Source: Blastochloris tepida (GTDB taxonomy: Bacteria; Pseudomonadota; Alphaproteobacteria; Rhizobiales; Xanthobacteraceae). Taken from it: 64,000 nt of DNA. A program made the position numbers and the translations under genes. Numbering within the stretch: position 1 is the first letter of the stretch; the number at the start of each line of letters is the position of its first letter. The stretch lies in NCBI RefSeq assembly GCF_003966715.1, contig NZ_AP018907.1, positions 3,522,001 through 3,586,000 on the forward strand. The letters run 5' to 3'. Positions 38,426 through 51,305 of the stretch are shown piece after piece. Below the pieces are notes generated by a model, which worked only from the letters and a program-made list of their open reading frames with translations, did no database searches and was not told the origin of the DNA.

Positions 38426-39022
38426 TCAGCCCTCCAGTGCGCCGAGATTGCGCAGCGCCGCCAGCACGGCCAGAAGCGGCAATCCAAGAATGGTGGCGTG
38501 ATCGCCAACGATCCGCTCGAACAAATGAATGCCGAGCCCCTCCAGCCGATAGCCGCCGACCGTTTCGGTGACGGAGGGACCGGCCGCGTCGAGATAGAGA
38601 TCGAGGAAGTGGTCATCGAACCAGCGCATCACGAGCTCGGCCCGGTCGACGCCGCGCCACAGCACCTTGCCATCCCGCGCGAGAGCCGCCGCACTGTGGA
38701 GATGATGTGTATTCCCGCGCAAAAGCCCAAGGATCTCATGGGCTTCGGCGACTGTCGCGGCCTTGTGGATAAGATCGGGGCCGAAGCTCATGGTCTGGTC
38801 GGCGCCGAGCACCAGCCGGCCGGGCGCCTTGGCTGCTGCTGCGAGCGCCTTGGCCGCGGCCAGATCGAGCGCCAGCGCCGCGCCCTCGGACCCCGCGACC
38901 GCGCGCTCATCGATATCGGCGGGGGCAATCTCCACCGGAATCGCCGCAGCCTGCAGCAGGTCGCGGCGCGCCGTGCTGCGCGAGGCGAGGATCAGAGGTT
39001 CGGTCAGCCGCCACAGCGCCAT
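38426..39022 (-). CDS. maf: Maf-family nucleoside triphosphate pyrophosphatase
   Basis: Septum-formation-inhibitor family hydrolase that removes non-canonical or modified nucleotides (dTTP/UTP or m7GTP, depending on subgroup). The 198-residue protein has LILASRSTARRDLLQAA at the N-terminus, VLGADQTM with the catalytic Asp, and YRLEGLGIHLFERIVGDHAT. Substrate class is not assigned. Start ATG at 39022, five bases after the ppsR stop; an ATG 39 bases upstream would overlap ppsR. Confidence 0.92.
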   Translation of the reverse strand: MALWRLTEPLILASRSTARRDLLQAAAIPVEIAPADIDERAVAGSEGAALALDLAAAKALAAAAKAPGRLVLGADQTMSFGPDLIHKAATVAEAHEILGLLRGNTHHLHSAAALARDGKVLWRGVDRAELVMRWFDDHFLDLYLDAAGPSVTETVGGYRLEGLGIHLFERIVGDHATILGLPLLAVLAALRNLGALEG

Positions 39023-39026
39023 CGGT

Positions 39027-39878
39027 TCAGTCGTGTCCGATCTGTTCGCGCCGCCGGTCATTGATCAGCGAGACGATGGCCGCCGCCGTCTCCTCGATCG
39101 AGCGGCGAGTGACGTCGATCAGCGGCCAATTGTAGCGGGAGGCGAGCTTCTTGGTGAAGGCGAGTTCCTCGGCGATGACCTGGCGGTCGATATAGGTGTC
39201 GCCGGCCTGCGAGGCGTTGAGGCCGAGAATGCGATTCTGCCGGATCTGCGAGATGCGCTCGGGGCTTGCCACCAGTGCCACGATCAGCGGCCGCGTCAGG
39301 GTTTCAAGCTGGGAGGGCGGCGGAATCGGCGGCACCAGCGGCACATTGGCGGTCTTGATGCCGCGATTGGCGAGGTAGATCGCCGTCGGCGTCTTGGAGG
39401 TGCGCGAGATGCCCACCAGCACGACGTCGGCCTCGTCGAGATCGTCGACGATCTGGCCGTCGTCATGCATCATGGTGAAATTCATCGCATCGATGCGCTT
39501 GAAATAGTGCGCATCCAGCGTGTGCTGGGCGCCGACCCGCGAGGCGGTCTCGGCGCCGAGATAGGATTGGAACAGGCTGAGCACCGGCTGCAGCACCGAC
39601 ATGCAGGGAATGCCGAAATCCCGGCACTTCTCCTCCAGCCGGTTCGACAGGTCGCGATCGACCAAAGTGTAGAGCACGATGCCGGGCGCGGTCTCGATCT
39701 CGGCGATCGCCCGGTCGAGCTGCTTCTGGGTGCGCACCAGCGGATAGACGTGCTCGACCTGCGAGAACGGCGCATAGCGTGCCGAGGCGGCGCGGCCCAC
39801 CGTGATCAGGGTCTCGCCGGTGGCATCCGACACCAGATGGAGATGAAAGTAGCTTTCCTGCGGCTCGTCGATCGGCAC
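39027..39878 (-). CDS. ppsR: pyruvate, phosphate dikinase / PEP synthase regulatory protein (DUF299)
   Basis: Bifunctional kinase and phosphorylase that switches PEP synthase or pyruvate phosphate dikinase off and on. The 283-residue protein has [18 protein letters not shown] at the N-terminus and the nucleotide loop [19 protein letters not shown] near residue 160. Start is GTG at 39878 with AGGTG upstream. It reads away from the neighbouring hemE; this gene (RP001-type in older literature) flanks the origin in Caulobacter and Rickettsia. Confidence 0.94.
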   Translation of the reverse strand: MPIDEPQESYFHLHLVSDATGETLITVGRAASARYAPFSQVEHVYPLVRTQKQLDRAIAEIETAPGIVLYTLVDRDLSNRLEEKCRDFGIPCMSVLQPVLSLFQSYLGAETASRVGAQHTLDAHYFKRIDAMNFTMMHDDGQIVDDLDEADVVLVGISRTSKTPTAIYLANRGIKTANVPLVPPIPPPSQLETLTRPLIVALVASPERISQIRQNRILGLNASQAGDTYIDRQVIAEELAFTKKLASRYNWPLIDVTRRSIEETAAAIVSLINDRRREQIGHD

Positions 39879-40196
39879 GGGGGAACACCTGTGGACAGAT
39901 CGGGAGAAGGCCACGGCCAAGCGGCCGACGCAAGCGGGCGGCGGGATAAAGCCTGAGATTGCTCCACAGGCCAGCCCGCGGGAGACGCGACAGCAGGGGG
40001 CTGTGAACCGCGGCGGCCCGCACAATGGCCCGCTACGGCATTATCCGGTGCCACCAAGGGCTTGCCCGCCAGCATGAGGCATGCGAACGAGGGCTTCCAT
40101 CCGATGGCGCGCTGTGGACGGACTGTTGATCGCGACGTATGAGTCCAAACAGCCCCCCAAACTGACTCAACAGACTCTTCTAAAAGGATATTTGTT
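39879..40196. other. oriC: candidate chromosomal replication origin between ppsR and hemE
   Basis: 318-bp divergent gap at the position where Caulobacter crescentus and other alphaproteobacteria keep oriC. Seen directly: degenerate DnaA-box-like nonamers TGTGGACAG (39890-39898), TGCTCCACA (39960-39968), TTATCCGGT (40041-40049) and TGTGGACGG (40113-40121), each two or three mismatches from TTATCCACA or its complement; three GANTC sites at 40141, 40164 and 40173; and an A/T-richer tract 40176-40199 before hemE. No exact TTATCCACA and no TTAA-N7-TTAA CtrA box was found. The assignment rests on synteny plus these weak motifs and the nearby parS sites. Confidence 0.6.
40141..40177. promoter_or_regulatory. 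cluster of three GANTC (CcrM) methylation sites
   Basis: GAGTC at 40141-40145 and GACTC at 40164-40168 and 40173-40177, all within 37 bases upstream of hemE. GANTC is methylated by CcrM once per cell cycle in most alphaproteobacteria, and such sites are grouped in the Caulobacter origin. The spacing is too dense for chance in high-GC DNA but the regulatory effect is inferred. Confidence 0.6.
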
Positions 40197-41255
40197 TTGA
40201 GTGAGCCCGTGGGACGAACCGCCAAGCCTCTGATGCGCGTGCTGTCCGGAGAGCGGATCTGGCCGCCGCCGATGTGGCTGATGCGGCAGGCCGGACGCTA
40301 TCTGCCGGAGTACCGCGCGACGCGGGACAAGGCCGGTTCCTTCCTGTCGCTCTGCTACAATGCGGAGCTCGCCACCGAAGTGACCCTGCAGCCGATCCGC
40401 CGCTTTGGCTTCGACGCCGCCATCCTGTTCTCCGACATCCTGGTGGTGCCGCACGCGCTCGGCCAGTCGGTGCGCTTCGAGGCCGGCGAGGGGCCGCGGC
40501 TCGACCCGGTGGCGACGGCCGAGGCGCTGGCCGGCATCCGCGAGGAGATCGACCTCGAACTTCTCGCGCCGGTTCTGGAAACGGTGGAGCGGGTGGCCGC
40601 GGCGCTGCCGCCGCAGACGACGTTCCTCGGCTTCTGCGGCGCGCCCTGGACGGTGGCGACCTACATGGTGGCCGGCCAGGGGACCGAGGACCAGGGGCCG
40701 GCGCGCCAGCTGGCCTATAACGACCCCGCGCTGTTCGGCACGATCATCGACCGGCTGGTGCAGGCGTCGATCACCTATCTGGTGGCGCAGCTCAAGCGCG
40801 GGGTGGACGCGGTGCAGGTGTTCGACACCTGGGCCGGCATCCTGCCCGATGCCGAGTTCGACCGCTGGGTGATCGCGCCCACCAAGGCGATCGTCGATGG
40901 CGTGCGGGCCCAGGTGCCGGGCGCGCGAATCATCGGTTTCCCGCGCGGCGCGGGAGCGCGCCTCAAGCGCTATGCGATCGAGACCGGCGTCGATGCGGTC
41001 GGGCTCGACTGGACGGCGGATGGTGCCTATGTCCGCGCCGAGGTGCAGACCAAGGTGGCGGTGCAGGGCAATGTCGACCCGCTGGTGCTGATCGCCGGCG
41101 GCGAGGCGCTCGATCGCGCGGTCGACAATGCCATCGCCGCCTTCGGTCACGGCCCGTGGATCTTCAATCTCGGACACGGCATCACGCCCAATGCGCCGAT
41201 TGCGCATGTCGAGCGGATGATCGCCCGGGTGCGCGCCAGCACGGGACCTGCGTGA
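40197..41255 (+). CDS. hemE: uroporphyrinogen decarboxylase
   Basis: Converts uroporphyrinogen III to coproporphyrinogen III in heme and chlorophyll synthesis. The 352-residue protein has the signature [18 protein letters not shown], the catalytic-pocket [11 protein letters not shown] with its Asp, [13 protein letters not shown] and [12 protein letters not shown]. Start is TTG at 40197 with AGGA nine bases upstream; GTG at 40209 is possible. Stop overlaps the hemJ start by one base. First gene rightward of the candidate origin. Confidence 0.95.
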   Translation: MSEPVGRTAKPLMRVLSGERIWPPPMWLMRQAGRYLPEYRATRDKAGSFLSLCYNAELATEVTLQPIRRFGFDAAILFSDILVVPHALGQSVRFEAGEGPRLDPVATAEALAGIREEIDLELLAPVLETVERVAAALPPQTTFLGFCGAPWTVATYMVAGQGTEDQGPARQLAYNDPALFGTIIDRLVQASITYLVAQLKRGVDAVQVFDTWAGILPDAEFDRWVIAPTKAIVDGVRAQVPGARIIGFPRGAGARLKRYAIETGVDAVGLDWTADGAYVRAEVQTKVAVQGNVDPLVLIAGGEALDRAVDNAIAAFGHGPWIFNLGHGITPNAPIAHVERMIARVRASTGPA

Positions 41256-41779
41256 TGGCGGCAATGTCGACGGCGAAGGTGGTGCAGCGGGCGGTGATGG
41301 CGCTGGTCATCACCGCCGCGCTGGCGGCAATGCTGGTCTATGGTGCAAGCCCGACCGCGGTGCTGTGGCTGAAGTCGCTGCACATCATGGCGGTGATCGC
41401 CTGGATGGCCGGGATGTTCTATCTGCCGCGGCTGTTCGTCTATCACACCACCGTGCCCGTCGGCTCGCAGGCGTCGGAGACGTTCAAGGTGATGGAGCGC
41501 AAGCTTCTGCGCTACATCATGAACCCGGCGATGGTGGTGAGCTGGGCCGTCGGCCTGTGGCTGGCCTGGGACATCTATCACTTCGAGGGCGGCTGGCTGT
41601 GGGCCAAGATCGTGGCGGTGGTGCTGCTGTCGACGGCGCACGGCTATTTCGCCATGGGCGTGCGGCACTTCGCCGAGGACCGCAACACACGGTCGGAACG
41701 GCACTGGCGGATCGTCAATGAGGTTCCGACGCTGCTGATGGTCGCCATCGTCATCTTCGTGGTGGTCAAAGGGTTCTGA
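41255..41779 (+). CDS. hemJ: protoporphyrinogen oxidase HemJ
   Basis: Oxidises protoporphyrinogen IX to protoporphyrin IX in bacteria that lack HemG/HemY. The 174-residue membrane protein has four to five hydrophobic segments and the conserved KSLHIMAVIAWMAGMFYLPR with the essential His, and later RHWRIVNEVP. Start ATG at 41255 shares a base with the hemE stop (TGATG), so the two heme genes are coupled. An inverted repeat lies just after its end. Confidence 0.93.
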   Translation: MAAMSTAKVVQRAVMALVITAALAAMLVYGASPTAVLWLKSLHIMAVIAWMAGMFYLPRLFVYHTTVPVGSQASETFKVMERKLLRYIMNPAMVVSWAVGLWLAWDIYHFEGGWLWAKIVAVVLLSTAHGYFAMGVRHFAEDRNTRSERHWRIVNEVPTLLMVAIVIFVVVKGF

Positions 41780-41788
41780 CCGCTTTTG

Positions 41789-41826
41789 GCCGCGGGCGGT
41801 ATCACGGGGCTTGCGCCGCCCGCGGC
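41789..41826 (+). terminator. GC-rich stem-loop after hemJ
   Basis: GCCGCGGGCGG (41789-41799) pairs perfectly with CCGCCCGCGGC (41816-41826). No T-run follows. It lies at the head of the 243-bp hemJ-rho gap and may end hemEJ transcripts or fold in the rho leader, where autoregulation of rho is usual. Confidence 0.45.
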
Positions 41827-42022
41827 AATCGCTTACATCGCTTGCGTTCTCCCAACGTAGGCGGGCGCGAGAGCCGAATCGGCCGGCGTCTCTTCAAGCC
41901 GGCGACGCGCCATGTCGACGAGCCCTCGGCCGACCGGCCGTCCCGGCTTGCTTCCAAGACCTACGATTTTTCCTTCCCCTGCCGACAGAAACCGGTTGTG
42001 CGGTCTGTCAGGATTTCTCGCA

Positions 42023-43288
42023 ATGCGCGAAGTGAAACTTCAGGATCTGAAGTCCAAGACTCCCATTGAACTCCTGGCGTTTGCCGAGGAGATGCAGGTC
42101 GAGAACGCGAGCACCATGCGCAAGCAGGAGCAGATGTTCGCGATTCTGAAACAGCTTGCCTCCCGCGACATCGACATCATCGGCGAAGGCGTGGTCGAGG
42201 TGCTGCCCGACGGCTTCGGCTTCCTGCGCTCGCCGGATGCGAACTACCTGCCCGGCCCGGACGACATCTATGTGTCGCCGTCGCAGATCCGCAAATTCTC
42301 GCTGCGCACCGGCGACACGGTCGAGGGCCGCATCCGCAGTCCCAAGGAGGGTGAGCGCTATTTCGCCCTGCTCCAGGTCAACACCATCAATTTCGAGGAC
42401 CCGGAGAAGACCCGCCACAAGGTCAATTTCGACAATCTGACGCCGCTCTATCCCGACGAGCGGCTGCGCATGGAGGTCGACAACCCGACCACCAAGGATC
42501 TGTCGCCGCGGGTCATCGATATCGTGGCGCCGCTTGGCAAGGGCCAGCGCGCGCTGATCGTTGCGCCGCCGCGCACCGGCAAGACGGTGCTGCTGCAGAA
42601 CATCGCCCACTCGATCACCACGAATCACCCCGAGTGCTACCTGATCGTGCTCTTGATCGACGAGCGGCCGGAGGAAGTCACCGACATGCAGCGCTCGGTG
42701 AAGGGCGAGGTGATCTCCTCGACCTTCGACGAGCCGGCCTCGCGCCATGTCCAGGTCGCCGAGATGGTGATCGAGAAGGCCAAGCGGCTGGTCGAGCATT
42801 CCCGCGACGTGGTGATCCTGCTTGATTCGATCACCCGCCTGGGCCGCGCCTACAACACGGTGGTGCCGTCCTCCGGCAAGGTGCTGACCGGCGGCGTCGA
42901 CGCCAACGCCCTGCAGCGGCCGAAGCGTTTCTTCGGCGCCGCCCGCAATATCGAGGAAGGCGGCTCGCTGACCATCATCGCCACCGCGCTGATCGATACC
43001 GGCAGCCGCATGGACGAGGTGATCTTCGAAGAGTTCAAGGGCACCGGCAACTCGGAAATCATCCTCGACCGCAAGGTGGCCGACAAGCGCACCTTCCCGT
43101 CGATGGACATCACCCGGTCCGGCACCCGCAAGGAAGAGCTGCTGGTGCCCAATGACGTGCTGAAGAAGATGTACGTGCTGCGGCGCATCCTGACGCCAAT
43201 GGGCACGGTCGACGCCATCGAGTTCCTGATCGACAAGCTGCGCCAGACCAAGAGCAACCAGGAATTCTTCGATTCGATGAACACCTGA
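42023..43288 (+). CDS. rho: transcription termination factor Rho
   Basis: Hexameric RNA helicase that ends transcription. The 421-residue protein begins [20 protein letters not shown], has the cold-shock-like RNA-binding domain ([20 protein letters not shown]), the P-loop [13 protein letters not shown], Walker [16 protein letters not shown] and the Q-loop/R-loop region. It is of the compact alphaproteobacterial type without a long insertion. Start ATG at 42023 with AGGA upstream; in-frame readings from 41912 are rejected since they precede the family N-terminus. Followed by an intrinsic terminator. Confidence 0.97.
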   Translation: MREVKLQDLKSKTPIELLAFAEEMQVENASTMRKQEQMFAILKQLASRDIDIIGEGVVEVLPDGFGFLRSPDANYLPGPDDIYVSPSQIRKFSLRTGDTVEGRIRSPKEGERYFALLQVNTINFEDPEKTRHKVNFDNLTPLYPDERLRMEVDNPTTKDLSPRVIDIVAPLGKGQRALIVAPPRTGKTVLLQNIAHSITTNHPECYLIVLLIDERPEEVTDMQRSVKGEVISSTFDEPASRHVQVAEMVIEKAKRLVEHSRDVVILLDSITRLGRAYNTVVPSSGKVLTGGVDANALQRPKRFFGAARNIEEGGSLTIIATALIDTGSRMDEVIFEEFKGTGNSEIILDRKVADKRTFPSMDITRSGTRKEELLVPNDVLKKMYVLRRILTPMGTVDAIEFLIDKLRQTKSNQEFFDSMNT

Positions 43289-43332
43289 GCCGGCGAAGAC
43301 CTCGAAGGGGTCATCGGTTCGGATTGGGGATG

Positions 43333-43362
43333 AACGGGCGGCTTGGCCGCCCGTTTGCGTTT
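43333..43362 (+). terminator. intrinsic terminator of rho
   Basis: AACGGGCGGC/GCCGCCCGTT stem with a very short loop, followed by TGCGTTT, 44 bases after the rho stop. It lies in the convergent junction with the yyaL gene. Confidence 0.8.
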
Positions 43363-43392
43363 CGGGCCAGATGAGTTCGGGCCGCGTGTCGG

Positions 43393-45411
<2,019 letters not shown>

Positions 45412-45545
45412 CGCGGGCGGGTTCTCCCTGTCGGCGTCGGTTTCGGGGGTGCCGGCCGGACGCCAGCCGGGGCGACTCCAGTTGAAATGGGCCGGTTGCG
45501 ACGCCCGGACAGGGCGGACCGGAGAATTTGCCGGATGAGCAATTG

Positions 45546-46880
45546 ATGAGTGGAGCGGACACCATCTTTGCGCTGTCGTCGGGCCGGCCGCCGGCCGGGG
45601 TAGCGGTGGTGCGCGTGTCGGGGGCTGGGGCGCGATTCGCGCTCGAAACCCTGGCCGGGGCGGTTGGGGAGCCGCGCCGTATGGGGTTGGTGACGCTTCG
45701 CGACCCGACGACAAAGGAGGCGCTCGACCGGGCGCTGACGGTCTATTTTCCCGGGCCGGCCAGCGCGACGGGCGAGGATATTGCGGAATTCCACCTGCAT
45801 GGCGGGCGGGCGGTGGTGGCGGACGTGCTCGCCGCGCTGGGCCGTCTCGACGGCCTGCGGCTGGCCGAGCCCGGCGAGTTCACCCGGCGGGCGTTCGCCA
45901 ATGGGGTCATGGACTTGGCGGCGGTCGAAGGGCTCGCCGACCTGATCGCGGCCGAGACCAGCGGCCAGCGCCGACAGGCCCTGGCGCAGGCGTCCGGCGC
46001 GCTGGGGGCGGCGGTGGCGGGCTGGCGCGAGCGGCTGGTCGGGATCATGGCACTGGTCGAGGCGTCGATCGATTTTTCGGACGAAGGCGACGTGCCGACG
46101 AACCTCGTTGCATCGGCGCAGACGGACGTTGCGGCGCTGCAGCGCGACGTTGCGGCGGCGTTGGACGGCGCACGGCGCGGCGAGCGGATGCGCAGCGGTC
46201 TGGTGGTGGTGATCGCCGGGCCGCCGAACGCCGGCAAGTCGAGTCTGCTCAATGCGCTGGCGCGGCGCGAGGTGGCGATCGTGTCGGCGGTGCCGGGGAC
46301 GACGCGCGACGCGATCGAGGTCCATCTCGACCTCGACGGGCTGCCGGTGACGGTGATCGACACGGCGGGCTTGCGCGAAGGCGCCGATCCGGTGGAGAAG
46401 GAGGGCATCCGCCGGGCGCGCGAGCGCATGGCGCTGGCCGATCTGGTGCTTTGGCTGGAGCCGGCGGACGCACCGGGGGAGGCGGCACCGGAGGTTTTGG
46501 CGCCGCTTTGGCGGGTCGCCACCAAGTGCGACCTGGCCGAGCCCCCACCGTCCGATTCGGACTCGAAACGGGATGCCGTCCGCCATCGGGTTTCGGCGCG
46601 GAGCGGCGCCGGGCTCGACGGGCTGGTCGTCGACCTCACGGCGGCGGCGGCCGAGCTGATCGGCGGCGAGCCGCCCTTGGTGACGCGGGCGCGGCAGGCC
46701 CAGGCGCTCGACGCGGCGCTGGCGGCGCTGGGCGAGGCCAATCGGCGCGCCGATTCGCATCCGGAATTGATCGCCGAGGATTTGCGCCGCGCCGCCGCTG
46801 CGCTCGGAGAGGTGATCGGCATGGTCGATGTCGAGGACGTGCTGGACGCGATCTTCCGGCAGTTCTGCGTCGGCAAGTAA
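45546..46880 (+). CDS. mnmE: tRNA modification GTPase MnmE (TrmE)
   Basis: With MnmG installs the 5-carboxymethylaminomethyl group on U34 of tRNAs. The 444-residue protein has [19 protein letters not shown] at the N-terminus (formyl-tetrahydrofolate-binding domain), the G domain P-loop [12 protein letters not shown] with GTTRDAIE and DTAGLREG, and the C-terminal FCVGK, whose Cys is catalytic. Start ATG at 45546; a TTG 18 bases upstream (45528) behind GGAG is an alternative. Two parS-like sites follow the stop codon. Confidence 0.95.
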   Translation: MSGADTIFALSSGRPPAGVAVVRVSGAGARFALETLAGAVGEPRRMGLVTLRDPTTKEALDRALTVYFPGPASATGEDIAEFHLHGGRAVVADVLAALGRLDGLRLAEPGEFTRRAFANGVMDLAAVEGLADLIAAETSGQRRQALAQASGALGAAVAGWRERLVGIMALVEASIDFSDEGDVPTNLVASAQTDVAALQRDVAAALDGARRGERMRSGLVVVIAGPPNAGKSSLLNALARREVAIVSAVPGTTRDAIEVHLDLDGLPVTVIDTAGLREGADPVEKEGIRRARERMALADLVLWLEPADAPGEAAPEVLAPLWRVATKCDLAEPPPSDSDSKRDAVRHRVSARSGAGLDGLVVDLTAAAAELIGGEPPLVTRARQAQALDAALAALGEANRRADSHPELIAEDLRRAAAALGEVIGMVDVEDVLDAIFRQFCVGK

Positions 46881-46885
46881 GGACG

Positions 46886-46901
46886 GGTTTCACGTGAAAC
46901 G
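46886..46901. other. parS: parS-like site 1 (ParB centromere)
   Basis: GGTTTCACGTGAAACG: the 14 central bases match the parS palindrome TGTTTCACGTGAAACA; only the outermost pair differs. Located 5 bases after the mnmE stop. Established: ParB dimers load on such 16-mers and spread as CTP clamps near the origin. Confidence 0.88.
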
Positions 46902-46916
46902 CCACGCGACTCTCGG

Positions 46917-46932
46917 TGTTTCACGTGAAACA
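46917..46932. other. parS: parS site 2 (perfect consensus)
   Basis: Exact TGTTTCACGTGAAACA, centred 31 bases from site 1, about three helical turns, in the 99-bp mnmE-mnmG gap. parA and parB lie 3.3-5.3 kb downstream. Confidence 0.95.
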
Positions 46933-46979
46933 CCGTTAACCGAGTTTAAGACTGAATTTGACGGACAGTCGGATAGGGC

Positions 46980-48905
<1,926 letters not shown>

Positions 48906-49480
48906 ACGAGTCGGATCCGCAATGAACCGGCAGCGCCAGGCGGGGTTGGCGCAAGCCTCTGAATGGACGTGCAAACCAACAACATTTCCGTCATCGCCGG
49001 ACAGTCCCGGCGAGCCTGGTACGCCGCTCCAGCACTTGATGTCCTCCGTGCCGGTACCGTTGCCGGCGTTGTGAACGTCGTGTCGAGATCGCCGGGCCAA
49101 GCCCGGCGATGGCGGCGGGGAGAGCGCCTAAGCCTCCGCTGGCGCCGGAGGTTTCCGCAATCAGTTGGCCCGTCGTTGGGCCGGAATGGCTCCGGTCATC
49201 GCCGGGCTTGGCCCGGCGATCCGGACTCCCTGGCGACCCTCTGTGTGGCCTTTCCAACCGGCGCCGGGGCCGGGTGACGCCCGATCGAGGTGACCGGGAC
49301 AAGCGCGGCCATGACGGCGGCGAGGGGCCGAGGGCGCGAGGCGGTTAGGGCGGGGGATGGGCGGAAGCCGCCGGGACCGAGCGCTGTGGCCGGCGGCGGG
49401 GGTCGGCGCCGGCGGAATCACTGTTACCGAATCCTGCACACCCTTGCGGGGTCCGGCGAAGCGGGGTCATTGTCAGGTCC
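48906..49480. repeat. cluster of short palindromic repeats between mnmG and rsmG
   Basis: 575-bp gap with no credible gene. It holds at least four related palindromes: GTCATCGCCGGACAGTCCCG type (from 48991), ATCGCCGGGCCAAGCCCGG (49088), CATCGCCGGGCTTGGCCCGG (49198) with an adjoining GGACTCCCTGGCG arm, and a GACCGGGACAAGCGCGGCC variant (49292). The first three are the CGCCGGGC-type unit common in this order; the last resembles the GGCCGGGAC type seen at 8650. Confidence 0.7.
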
Positions 49481-50260
49481 ATGGCGACGAATCACTTGCA
49501 GAGACCCGCGGCGCGCCGGCCGGCGCAGTCGCAGAGAGCCGGACAGCACCCGGCGCCGGCCGGGCAGGACCGCCCCGGAGCGGACCTCGCCGAGGCGCTG
49601 GCGGCGGATCGGGCGCGGGCGCTCGACCTCCTGCCTGTTTCACGTGAAAACGCCGAGCGGCTCGACCGCTTCGTGGCGCTGCTGCTGAAGTGGCAGCCGG
49701 CGCAGAATCTGGTGTCGGCGGCGACGCTGCCGAACGTCTGGACCCGCCACATCGCCGACTCGCTGCAGCTTGCCGCGCATCTGCCGCCGGGGGCGCGCGT
49801 GGTGGCCGATCTCGGCTCCGGCGCCGGTTTCCCCGGTCTGGTGCTGGCCATTGCGCTGGCCGAGCGGGAGGGCGCGCGGGTGCATCTGGTCGAGAGCAAC
49901 CAGCGCAAGGCGGCGTTTCTGCGCGAGGCCGCCCGCGTCACCGGCGCGCCGGCCACCGTCCATGCCGCGCGGATCGAGGCGGCGCTGCCGGAAATCGCCG
50001 GACCGGTCGATGTGGTGACCGCCCGGGCGCTGGCGCCGCTGCCCGATCTCATCGCCCTGGCATATCCCTTGTTGAAAACCGGGGCGATCGGCCTCTTTCT
50101 CAAGGGACAAGATGTAGAACGAGAATTGACCGAGATCTCTAAATCTTGGACACTTCAGACGGCTTCCGCACCCAGCCTCACCGAGGCCGGCGGGTGCATT
50201 CTTCGCGTCGACAGGGCGGAACCCCTGGTTCCGCGAGGCTCCTCCAGGACGCAACCATGA
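49481..50260 (+). CDS. rsmG: 16S rRNA (guanine-527-N7)-methyltransferase RsmG (GidB)
   Basis: Methylates N7 of G527 in 16S rRNA using SAM. The 259-residue product has the SAM loop VVADLGSGAGFPGLVLAIAL (about 107-126), HLVESNQRKAAFLREAAR and RALAPLPDLIALAYPLL. The first 45 residues are an Ala/Arg/Gln-rich extension beyond the usual N-terminus; a later start is possible but no better one was found. A parS-like site is embedded in the coding sequence (49636-49651). Stop overlaps the parA start by four bases. Confidence 0.93.
   Translation: MATNHLQRPAARRPAQSQRAGQHPAPAGQDRPGADLAEALAADRARALDLLPVSRENAERLDRFVALLLKWQPAQNLVSAATLPNVWTRHIADSLQLAAHLPPGARVVADLGSGAGFPGLVLAIALAEREGARVHLVESNQRKAAFLREAARVTGAPATVHAARIEAALPEIAGPVDVVTARALAPLPDLIALAYPLLKTGAIGLFLKGQDVERELTEISKSWTLQTASAPSLTEAGGCILRVDRAEPLVPRGSSRTQP
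49636..49651. other. parS: parS-like site 3 inside rsmG
   Basis: TGTTTCACGTGAAAAC, 14 of 16 bases matching parS with an intact TTTCACGTGAAA core, within the rsmG codons for PVSRENA. About 2.7 kb from the other two sites and 600 bases before parA. Confidence 0.7.
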
Positions 50261-51060
50261 CCGGATCTGTCAAACCCAGGGTCATCGCCATCGCCAATCA
50301 GAAGGGCGGTGTCGGCAAGACCACCACGGCGATCAATCTCGGCACGGCGCTGGCCGCGGTGAACGAGACGGTGCTGATCATCGATCTCGATCCGCAGGGC
50401 AACGCCTCGACCGGGCTCGGCATCGACCGCAAGGCGCGCCGGGTCTCGACCTATGACGTGCTGGCCGAGAACCTGCCGCTGGCCAACGCCATTCTCGACA
50501 CCGCCGTGCCGCGGCTGGCCATCGCCCCCTCCACCATGGACCTCTCCGGGCTCGAGCTGGAGATCGCCGCCTCGCGCGACCGGGCGTTCCGGCTGCGCAA
50601 GGCAATCGAGGGGCTGGCCGGCGAGTTCGGCCATTTTTCCTATGTGCTGGTCGACTGTCCGCCATCGCTGAACCTGCTGACGGTCAACGCCATGGCAGCG
50701 GCCGACGCCATTCTGGTGCCGCTGCAGTGCGAGTTCTTCGCGCTCGAAGGCCTGTCGCAACTGCTCAGGACGGTCGAACAGGTGCGCTCCACCCTCAATC
50801 CGACCCTGTCGCTGCAGGGGGTGGTGCTGACCATGTACGACGCGCGCAACAATCTGTCCGCCCAGGTGGTGGCCGACGTGCGCGCCTTCCTGAAGGACAA
50901 GGTCTACGACACCGTCATCCCGCGCAATGTCCGGGTGTCGGAGGCGCCGTCCTACGGCAAGCCGGTGCTGCTGTACGACCTCAAATGCACCGGCGCCCAG
51001 GCCTATCTGCGGCTGGCCTCCGAGATCATCCAGCGCGAGCGCAATCTGCGCGCGGCGTGA
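50257..51060 (+). CDS. parA: chromosome partitioning ATPase ParA (Soj)
   Basis: Walker-type ATPase that binds the nucleoid and draws ParB-parS complexes, segregating origins. The 267-residue protein has the deviant Walker A ANQKGGVGKTTTAINLG (about 12-28), IIDLDPQGNASTGLG, VDCPPSLNLLTVNAM and the C-terminal IPRNVRVSEAPSYGKPV signature of chromosomal ParA. Start ATG at 50257 overlaps the rsmG stop (ATGA). It is followed by repeat copy E and then parB, so the par operon is interrupted by about 245 bases. Confidence 0.96.
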   Translation: MTGSVKPRVIAIANQKGGVGKTTTAINLGTALAAVNETVLIIDLDPQGNASTGLGIDRKARRVSTYDVLAENLPLANAILDTAVPRLAIAPSTMDLSGLELEIAASRDRAFRLRKAIEGLAGEFGHFSYVLVDCPPSLNLLTVNAMAAADAILVPLQCEFFALEGLSQLLRTVEQVRSTLNPTLSLQGVVLTMYDARNNLSAQVVADVRAFLKDKVYDTVIPRNVRVSEAPSYGKPVLLYDLKCTGAQAYLRLASEIIQRERNLRAA

Positions 51061-51133
51061 TGCCGGACCGCCGGCGCCCGCGAATGGATTCGGGCACGAA
51101 ATCGTGCCGGGACCACGGGCCGGATGTCGCCTG

Positions 51134-51256
51134 ATGCGGTTTCCGGTTGATCCCTTCGGGATACCGGAAACAGCCTCGCCGAAAACCCCTTGTTCGATAA
51201 CGGGTTTTTCGGCGATCGGAATACGGCTCGAAGGCTTGATCAGCCGGAAACCGTAT
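51134..51256 (+). repeat. ATACGG element, copy E (full) between parA and parB
   Basis: 123-bp copy with ends ATGCGGTTTCCGGTTGATC and GATCAGCCGGAAACCGTAT; the middle stem reads CGAAAACCCC/GGGTTTTTCG. It fills half of the 245-bp gap between parA and parB, whose genes are normally tightly coupled, and its right edge lies 50 bases before the parB start. Confidence 0.9.
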
Positions 51257-51305
51257 GAACCCCCCGAATATGTTTGGCCGAGTACCCTGGAGATCGAGTG
51301 TGACC

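Noticed and set aside
41912..42022. N-terminal extension of Rho from an upstream ATG at 41912
   Set aside because: The extra 37 residues are Pro/Arg-rich with no Rho similarity, and ATG 42023 gives the exact family N-terminus with a ribosome site.
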